Shown piece by piece: positions 57,339 to 64,000 of a stretch of DNA of 64,000 nucleotides. The translations under genes and the position numbers were made by a program. The stretch's first letter is position 1, and the number at the start of each line of letters is the position of its first letter. This DNA is from Symbiodinium natans (taxonomy: Eukaryota; Sar; Dinophyceae; Suessiales; Symbiodiniaceae): assembly GCA_905221605.1 (NCBI GenBank), contig CAJNDS010000154.1, positions 100,001-164,000 of the forward strand, given 5' to 3'. A model generated the notes under the pieces. That model was not told the origin of the DNA. It did not search any database and was given only the letters and a program-made list of their open reading frames with translations.

Positions 57339-57446
57339 TTGGGATGTTCCCCCTGATACTAACAGTCCTTAATCGGGATTATAGTAGGGGGGGGGGGGTA
57401 CTGTCGTCCCTACTAAGGACTGTTAGTATCAGGGGGAACATCCCAA
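57339..57446. repeat. MITE family M1, best preserved copy
   Basis: 108 bases; the outer 34 bases (TTGGGATGTTCCCCCTGATA at the start) are repeated inverted at the end (TATCAGGGGGAACATCCCAA). Flanked by GAGATGTG at 57331-57338 and 57447-57454, a perfect 8-base target duplication. The middle has a G run. Confidence 0.92.
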
Positions 57447-57537
57447 GAGATGTGTCTGACGTGAGTGTCTGCGGGCAGACAGGAAATAAAGCAAGGTGGC
57501 TGTGTCGTGTATTGGTTATACACCATTGCACTAACCT

Positions 57538-57572
57538 GTGTGTGTGTGTGTGTGTGTGTATGTGTGTGTGTG
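57538..57572. repeat. (GT)n microsatellite
   Basis: About 17 TG units with one TA interruption. Confidence 0.95.
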
Positions 57573-58139
57573 TTCACGACAGGAATGTCTATCTCTGGAC
57601 ACATACGGCTTCGACAGTCTATGAACATTCTGTAACATCACAAAGTGAAGCCTGAAACATCCTTCCAACCAGGGTGTTAACTCATGTCGAAGTCTCTTCT
57701 ATCACGACCTAGTTGGCCAAGAACGGCCTTTCAATAGAACAGGATTCCGTAGCCATAAGCACGCGTACGTGTTGAAGATCGAAACAGTAACGATAGTTCC
57801 TGAAAAAACGTTACTGCAAAAGGTCTCCCCCATCAAAACAGATCTGGTCAGTGTGTGCATGCTTTTGTAACAACGCAAGGCGCCGAACGCCATCGACGAG
57901 GGATCAGGCTGTTTCGAAGAGGAAGAAGTTGCAACTAAGTAGCTTCGATCGCAAAGCCTAGAAAGTTACAGGTAAGCAGTAACCCTAAACCCTAAACCCA
58001 AACCCTAAACCCCAAACGCCGAACTAAAGCGCGCTTCCACCAATATGGCCATATGGGCAAGGCACGGCCCCTTTTGCTGTCCGTTCTCGGCCTTGGAGTA
58101 GAGAATGCCTGTCGGCGCGAACCTCAGGTGATCGCCCGA

Positions 58140-58490
58140 CAATATATATATATATATACACACACACACGCACACATATTGTACATATATATATATATGC
58201 ATCTACATATATGTTTTCTATATATATGTATACATTTCTATATACATACGTACATACATACATACATACATACATGCATACATCCATACATACATACATA
58301 CATACATGCATGCATGCATGCATGCATGCATGCATACTTACATACAGACTGTGACATACAGACATACAGACATACAGACATACAGACATACATACAGACA
58401 TACATACATACACATATGTATATATATATATATATATACATACACCTATATATATATATATATATATAGATATAGATATAGCTTAGTTGT
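58140..58490. repeat. TA, CATA, CATG and CAGA microsatellite cluster
   Basis: Blocks of (TA)n, (CATA)n, (CATG)n and (ACAGACAT)n in succession. Open frames on both strands here are repeat translations. Confidence 0.95.
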
Positions 58491-58710
58491 GTTTTCATAT
58501 TTCATGCATATAGAAATATACTAATATATAATATGTACAGTGCATCAGAGTAAAACTATAATACTCAGAAGCCCTCGTGAAAGGGGTCTGGAGGTGGACG
58601 TGCTGAGTCTGGCACTTGGTTTCCTTGATCATGTTGTGTCACCGCCCACACATCTCCCGAGCCAGCTGAGGAACGGAGCGGGACAACGAGAGACAATCAA
58701 GGGACTAAAG

Positions 58711-58832
58711 GAGGGGCCCCCTTCTAAGGGACCTTGGGGGTTAGTTGGGGGTTACTTAGGACTATAGGCACTATATAAGGTTTTGGGGGGTTAGTTTGGG
58801 AATAAGATTAAGGGTCCTTCTAGGGGGCCCTC
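58711..58832. repeat. Imperfect inverted-repeat element
   Basis: The left GGGGCCCCCTTCTAAGGGAC pairs with the right GTCCTTCTAGGGGGCCCTC. No target duplication is clear. The inner part contains GGGGGTTA repeats. Confidence 0.5.
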
Positions 58833-60239
58833 TTTTTACCCTTTCAGACAAGCACTGGGACTGCTACGTTCCGGACTGCTACACTTGCTCGCGACTTCTG
58901 AAGGCAAGCGCCCCACCCTGAGCACGACTACACGCAAGAACTAAAAACCCTGACCATGGAACTTGGTCGGCACCCTCCAGATCTGCTTCGGGGCGCAGAA
59001 CTGCTAAGTGCGAACGGCAACGAATGCACAGCTGTCGGCCACAAGCTTGACAATCACCCTTGTTCCGACCACCGCAGATGCAGTCAAGACGGCAAGAATG
59101 ATGGCCCGTGGCTCCATCCACCAAGGTTTATGCTCACAAGAACCATTGCGTTGCGATGTGCAATGCCGCTATGCTAGCCACTCATTCGTCTACACGTCAC
59201 TAGGGCAGGTGGACTAGGCCAGCAAGCAGGCAGGCAGCAGCAGCTGTGCCAACAGCTCTGCAGCTTGGAGCAAGCTTGGAATCCTTGAAGCGAGGGCAGC
59301 TAAGCACTGACAGCGCGTCTTGATACGCCTTGTCATGTGCTGCCCTCAGGGATCTTGTCGAGCTTACAAAGCCTTCACATCTGTCCGCAGAAGTCTTGAC
59401 CTCAGCAAGCTTAGGGTTTAGGGTTTCAGGTTTTAGGGTTTAGGGTTTTAGGGCTTAGGGTTTAGGGTCTGGAGGAACGTCACGCAATCTCAGTTGCAAA
59501 CATGTAGATCGCACAGGCAAAGACTCGTGATGCGCATGTCAAATCACTGCAACCAGGCAGCTCGTGCCTTCATCCGCCTTTGCAAGAAGGGAGGGATCAG
59601 CGTGGCTCTTCTGTGGCAGCATCACTGGAAGGGATCGTCCTCAGCACAGGTCAGCTGTTGTGGCATATCCTGTCTTACCGGCTGCATGAGAGAATCTGAC
59701 GACTCAACGAAGTAATGCAAATCTGACAACAGGGGAGCATAGTATCGGTCTTGAACAAGAGTAAACTTGCTTCTGGGTCAACCCTAAACCCTAAACCATA
59801 AACCCTAAACCCGAAACTTGCAATGCTCTATGCCACGCTGCAGAGTCGGCTCATCAGTGGGAACTCGGCCATAGGAGTCCTTAGTTGAGCTCCTAAACCC
59901 TAAACCCGAAACCCTAAAAACCTAAACCCTAAAGCGAAATTCGAGTAACCTGGCCAAGAGGCATTCAGGCGACGACGCTTCGTGGCCTGCGGAATGATTT
60001 CGTCTGACATTTGCCACTCTGCACGCTTCTCTCAACTATGGCCCCGTTTAAAGGTCCCATCAGTTCTTGTGCAGCCTTATACCCTGAACCCTACACCCTC
60101 AACCCTAAACCCTAAACCCTAAACCCCAAACCCTTATGCGTAAAGGGATCCTGAGGCTTAGTTGGAGCAGAATCCCGCCTCTGCGCTCGGCTCCGACACC
60201 GTTGTCACTACCTGCAGGCTAGGGCGTGTAAGTAGGAGT
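58833..60239. other. Gene-poor stretch
   Basis: Short degenerate telomere-like pieces at 59410-59470, 59778-59815, 59892-59935 and 60084-60135. A minus-strand segment at about 59118-59010 (RAIILAVLTASAVVGTRVIV) resembles a membrane helix but could be chance. Confidence 0.4.
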
Positions 60240-60350
60240 TCGGTTTGGGATTTAGGGTTTAGGGTTTAGGGTTTAGGGTTTAGGATTTAGGGTTTAGAGT
60301 TTAGGGTTTAGGGTTTAGGGTTTAAAGTTTAGCTTAGGGTTTAGGGTGGC
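60240..60350. repeat. TTTAGGG array, partly degenerate
   Basis: About 14 units including TTTAGGA and TTTAAAG variants. It overlaps the last codons of the Thr-Pro-rich open frame, so those codons are not real coding sequence. Confidence 0.85.
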
Positions 60351-62672
60351 TGTCTGAAGCTGTGAAAGACCTGCATCCAGAATCAGCTTCAGACCGAACA
60401 AAACATCATGTGCCTCGGTGGCAGGCTCTGCAGTCGGCTCCATCCAGGAAGTTGCAGTTGGGACGGAGAAGGTGTTCACCGGTTCTACCGGCTCTGTTAC
60501 TGTTGGGGGCTCGTCAGGCTCCTCAAGCATCTCAGGCGAAACCATTTGGGCCGACCCATGCTCAACCAGAGGCGGTGATACTTCTATCTGTGGTGCCGAG
60601 GCCATTTCCGATGAAATCATGTCAGGCGAAACCAGCGGCTCATCCAATCCACAGGGTAGCGGCGACACACCAGCTGATAGAGCTGGTGATCCGGGTTGCC
60701 GCACACGGGGTGGCTGAAACGCGGGAGTTGCTGGAGCCATGTGGCCTCCAGGAACAGGCACCCAGCCAGGAGTCCCCGGTGCCATTCCAGGTGTGCCTGG
60801 TGCTGGTGGTAGCCCAACGGCGGGTGTCTGCGGAACCATCACGTCACCACCAGGTATTGGCACGAAGCCTGGAGTGCCAGGTGCTCCAGTAGAGGGTTGG
60901 TTGGCCGGGCTGGGCGGTGGGGGTCCTGCAGGTGTGAAGGGTTGGTTGGCCGGGGTTGGAGGTGGAGGTCCTGCGGGTGTGAAGGGTTGGTTAGCGGGGG
61001 TTGGAGGTGGAGGTCCTGCAGGCGTGAAGGGTTGGTTGGTGGGGGTGGGCGGTGGGGGTCCTGCGGGTGTGAAGGGTTGGTTGGCAGGGGTTGGAGGTGG
61101 AGGTCCTGCGGGTGTGAAGGGTTGGTTGGTAGGAGTTGGAGGTGGAGGTCCTGCAGGCGTGAAGGGTTGGTTGGTGGGGGTGGGCGGTGCGGGGCCTGCG
61201 GGTGTGAAGGGTTGGTTGGTCGGGGTTGGAGGTGGAGGTCCTGCGGGTGTGAAGGGTTGGTTGGTAGGAGTTGGAGGTGGAGGTCCTGCAGGTGTGAAGG
61301 GTTGGTGGGCAGGGGTGGGCGGTGGGGGTCCTGCGGGTGTGAAGGGTTGGTTGGTAGGGGTTGGGGGTGGAGGTCCTGCGGGTGTGGAGGGTTGGTTGGC
61401 GGGGGTTGGAGGTGGAGGTCCCGCGGGTGTGAAGGGTTGGTGGGCAGGGGTGGGCGGTGGGGGTCCTGCGGGTGTGAAGGGTTGATGGCCAGTTGATGCT
61501 GGCGTGGATGGCTGATTCGTGAGTGGAGATGCAGGTGTTGGTGGTGGAGGCCCGCCAGGTGTGCGGGGTTGATTGCTTGCTTGCGAGGCTGCTGGTGAGG
61601 CCGGAGTACCTCTCATTGTGTCAGGCAGGTTAGAAGACGACGCTGGTGTTGGCGGTGCTGGCCCTCCTGGCGTGTGTGGTTGATGGGAACCTTGTGATAC
61701 TGGCGTTGGTGGAGGTGGTCCTCCTGGGGTGTGAGGCACACTAGGCTTCCCAGCTGGTGGAGGCATACTCGGCGTCTGGGGCTGCTGTTGAGCACCAGCT
61801 GGAGTTTGGGGCATGGCGGCAGGCTGCGCAAACGCTCCAACTGGAGTTTGCGGCGCCGAGACAGCATGGTAGGGTGCCGCACCTGCTGGAGTTTGGGGAG
61901 CCGTGCCAGCGCCTGCTGGGGTTTGCGGGGCGCCAGCGCCTGCCGGGGTTTGTGGTGCGCCAGCCCCTGCTGGGGTTTGTGGTGCGCCAGCACCTGCCGT
62001 TGTTGAGGGCACCATGCCAGCTGTCGGCGTTTGGGGGACGGCACCGGCACCTACTGGGGTGTGGGGCACGGTACTGGCACCAAACGGGGTTTGGGGCACG
62101 GCACCTGGAGTTCGGGGCGCAGCATTCGCGTTGAAGGGGTGGAGATATGTGGGCGTGGGAGGTAAACCGCCGGGGGTCCTTGGAACCATGTTTTGAACAG
62201 GTGTGCTGGGTACCCATGCTGACGGCATGCCAGGAGTGGACTCCCCGGGAACAGGTGTCATCGGCACGCCAAGAGGTGTGCCCCCGAATGGTGTCGCTGG
62301 GACCGAGCCGAGGACTGCCGCTGACACTGGTGTTGCTGGATTCCAGGTTTGTGGCGTTCCTGGCACTGAGTCCTTAAGTGCTTTTGGTCCCAGAGGAGTT
62401 GATGGCACGGAACTCATGACCTCAGGTTGCCCCTTGAAACCGAAGGTGTCCCATGCCGGGGTACCTGGAACTGCTGCCGGTGTTTGAGGCATGGAGTTCA
62501 GGACTTTGGTTGTTACCGGGGTCATTGGCACGTTTTTCAATAGGCCTGGCGTGCCTGGCATTGCCGTCGGAGTTTCCGGCACCTTCGCCAAGCCTGGTGT
62601 CATGGGTGCTGCCGCCGGGCGTTGCAATGGCCCAGGTGTCATGGGCTGGCCAGTCGGGGTGCCCGCCGGCAT
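60315..62672 (-). CDS. Thr-Pro-rich repeat protein ORF, 785 codons
   Basis: ATG at 62672; open to 60315. About 65 Thr-Pro dipeptides. The first 230 residues have irregular units (MTPG, PGTPG, PQTP). Four APQTPAGAG-type repeats follow, then 13 tandem 15-residue units of the form NQPFTPAGPPPPTPA, then an acidic, Ser/Pro-rich C-terminal part (VSPEMLEEPDEPPTVTEPVE). The final residues translate telomere-like DNA; a GT donor after LILDA near 60371 is more likely, so the ORF is probably one long exon. No enzyme domain, signal peptide or membrane segment is visible. Disordered TP arrays are typical substrates of proline-directed kinases, and also occur in cell-wall or scaffold proteins; function unknown. 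The mirror frame on the plus strand (60739-61485) is a shadow. Confidence 0.6.
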   Translation of the reverse strand: MPAGTPTGQPMTPGPLQRPAAAPMTPGLAKVPETPTAMPGTPGLLKNVPMTPVTTKVLNSMPQTPAAVPGTPAWDTFGFKGQPEVMSSVPSTPLGPKALKDSVPGTPQTWNPATPVSAAVLGSVPATPFGGTPLGVPMTPVPGESTPGMPSAWVPSTPVQNMVPRTPGGLPPTPTYLHPFNANAAPRTPGAVPQTPFGASTVPHTPVGAGAVPQTPTAGMVPSTTAGAGAPQTPAGAGAPQTPAGAGAPQTPAGAGTAPQTPAGAAPYHAVSAPQTPVGAFAQPAAMPQTPAGAQQQPQTPSMPPPAGKPSVPHTPGGPPPPTPVSQGSHQPHTPGGPAPPTPASSSNLPDTMRGTPASPAASQASNQPRTPGGPPPPTPASPLTNQPSTPASTGHQPFTPAGPPPPTPAHQPFTPAGPPPPTPANQPSTPAGPPPPTPTNQPFTPAGPPPPTPAHQPFTPAGPPPPTPTNQPFTPAGPPPPTPTNQPFTPAGPAPPTPTNQPFTPAGPPPPTPTNQPFTPAGPPPPTPANQPFTPAGPPPPTPTNQPFTPAGPPPPTPANQPFTPAGPPPPTPANQPFTPAGPPPPSPANQPSTGAPGTPGFVPIPGGDVMVPQTPAVGLPPAPGTPGMAPGTPGWVPVPGGHMAPATPAFQPPRVRQPGSPALSAGVSPLPCGLDEPLVSPDMISSEMASAPQIEVSPPLVEHGSAQMVSPEMLEEPDEPPTVTEPVEPVNTFSVPTATSWMEPTAEPATEAHDVLFGLKLILDAGLSQLQTATLNPKLNFKP
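60897..61486. repeat. 45-base tandem repeat, about 13 units, coding
   Basis: Units of 45 bases encode the 15-residue repeats of the Thr-Pro-rich protein. They differ mainly at third positions and at His/Asn, Phe/Ser and Ala/Thr sites, which suggests the protein repeat is under selection or recently homogenised. Confidence 0.92.
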
Positions 62673-62689
62673 GCCTCGGCAAGGGATGG

Positions 62690-63030
<341 letters not shown>

Positions 63031-63457
63031 TGCTCACACATGCCGAAAGCCTATCGTGCCGTGTCCTAAACCCTGAAGTCTTAGTTCGGATCCTGGAGTG
63101 GCTGGCACGGAGTTCATCACCCATGACTCAGGCTCCTTGATATCCTTGGCTCTGCACGTCACATCACATGTTACGGGTACGTGCCGACTGCCACAGAGGC
63201 TTCCAGGCCCCCTTTTCGGATCAATTTGGATCACAATCACTGAGTCACTGTAATCCCTCCCTCTTCTTCGTTCCCGTCGGCTGCTTTTCCTAAAAGAAAG
63301 ATGGGGCCTCCCGAGGCCTTCGGGAGACCCTACCTCCTTGCTGTTTAGCCTGATAAGGCTCAGCTGGACAGTGAATATTTGCCCCACATCGGATCCGCGC
63401 TGTGGTTTTCACGACGGTGGAGTGGTATTTCGTTAGAACCCTGAACCGAAATCATAT

Positions 63458-63554
63458 GGGGGTTTACGAAAATACAGGACCCTCAGATCGGCCCCAAATA
63501 GTAGGACTCCCTAATGAGGACCCAATAAGGGATCCCTTCATGTTGGAGACCCCC
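63458..63554. repeat. MITE family M2, copy
   Basis: Starts GGGGGTTTACGAAAATACAG, contains CCCCAAATAGTAGGACTCC and ends GTTGGAGACCCCC. ATAT occurs at both flanks, with one extra T at the right. Confidence 0.8.
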
Positions 63555-63759
63555 TATATGAGAACCGAAACAAATCGGAAGAATCGGCATGCTCTGCTGC
63601 AGAGCGGCAAGCACCTCCGGCTCACCTCGGGGCGCTTCTGGCGGTCTCTGGACATGGCTTTGACGGTTCGCCGAAGTGGTTTAGGGGCTTTGTGAGGTCG
63701 GGGAGTCGAGGGGTTCAGGGTGTGTGGGGGTTTATACGGCCTTAATAAGGGGGCTTATA

Positions 63760-63925
63760 GGTAAGGGTTTAGGGTGAATAGGGTTAACAGGGTTAAGAGG
63801 GTTAAGAGGGTTGATAGGGTTAATAGGGTTAATAGGGTTAATAGGGTTAATAGGGTTAATAAGGTTAGTAGGGTTAACAGGGTTCATAGGGCTAAAAGGA
63901 TTCATAAAGCTAATAGGGTCAATAA
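63760..63925. repeat. GGGTTAATA minisatellite
   Basis: About sixteen 9-10 base units (GGGTTAATA, GGGTTAACA, GGGTTAAGA), decaying to the right. It resembles expanded telomere-like sequence but has a different period. Confidence 0.9.
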
Positions 63926-64000
63926 GGTCCGTAAATTATAAAGACTCCTTGTAGTCTTGCAGCGACAGTGGCTCATTGAGTCCACATCCATCCCCTCCTC

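Noticed and set aside
58140-58490. CRISPR-like or regulatory repeat array
   Set aside because: Simple microsatellite units without spacers, in a eukaryotic genome.
58879-59124. Cys-rich minus-strand segment (CQACGRQLCIRCR) as a zinc finger
   Set aside because: Ligand spacing fits no known finger, and another frame of the same DNA looks like a membrane helix; evidence is too weak for either.
60739-61485. Long plus-strand Gly/Val/Trp repeat frame
   Set aside because: It is the mirror of the 45-base coding repeat of the Thr-Pro protein, whose other strand stays open by repetition.

Overview
The window looks like nuclear DNA of a photosynthetic dinoflagellate, probably a Symbiodiniaceae-like species. 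The evidence is: Arabidopsis-type telomere repeats (TTTAGGG/CCCTAAA) scattered as more than 30 short internal arrays in both orientations; genes cut into exons of 30-66 bases; introns that mostly start with GC or GA rather than GT and end in AG followed by G; a plastid-type targeting leader on one protein; and very sparse coding content. No bacterial operons, CRISPR array, rRNA or recognisable tRNA were seen.

Layout on the minus strand, which carries every gene that could be supported firmly. A DUF4336 gene (four exons found, about 2211 to 591) runs towards or off the left edge. About 420 bases upstream of its start is the end of a STI1/Hop co-chaperone gene. It starts at 28422 and extends to about 2634, nearly 26 kb, and 27 of its exons were located by phase-matched splicing. 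Inside one Hop intron lies an uninterrupted 652-codon membralin-like gene (15094-13136). A RING-finger gene in micro-exons (33666-32965) follows upstream, with a possible helical exon at 34356-34297.

From 41585 to 34421 there is a LINE-like retroelement. It has an ORF1 with a zinc ribbon and coiled coil, and a long ORF2 with the domain order RNase H, endonuclease, reverse transcriptase, C2H2 fingers. ORF1 and ORF2 share one frame and are separated by a single TGA. The element is bounded on both sides by telomere-repeat arrays in the same orientation, which suggests telomere-repeat targeting, although such arrays are common here.

The right part (41.7-64 kb) is mostly gene-poor. It holds several candidate exons of a charged coiled-coil protein (52.4-49.6 kb), telomere-like arrays, at least two families of tiny inverted-repeat (MITE-like) elements with recognisable target duplications, microsatellites, and a 785-codon Thr-Pro-rich repeat protein ORF (62672-60315) next to a 340-base CA/TG tract.

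Exon calls rest on reading translated segments against remembered family sequences and on splice-phase agreement. No search or transcript data were available. Some Hop exons, its extreme C-terminus, and the remaining exons of the DUF4336 and RING genes were not found.
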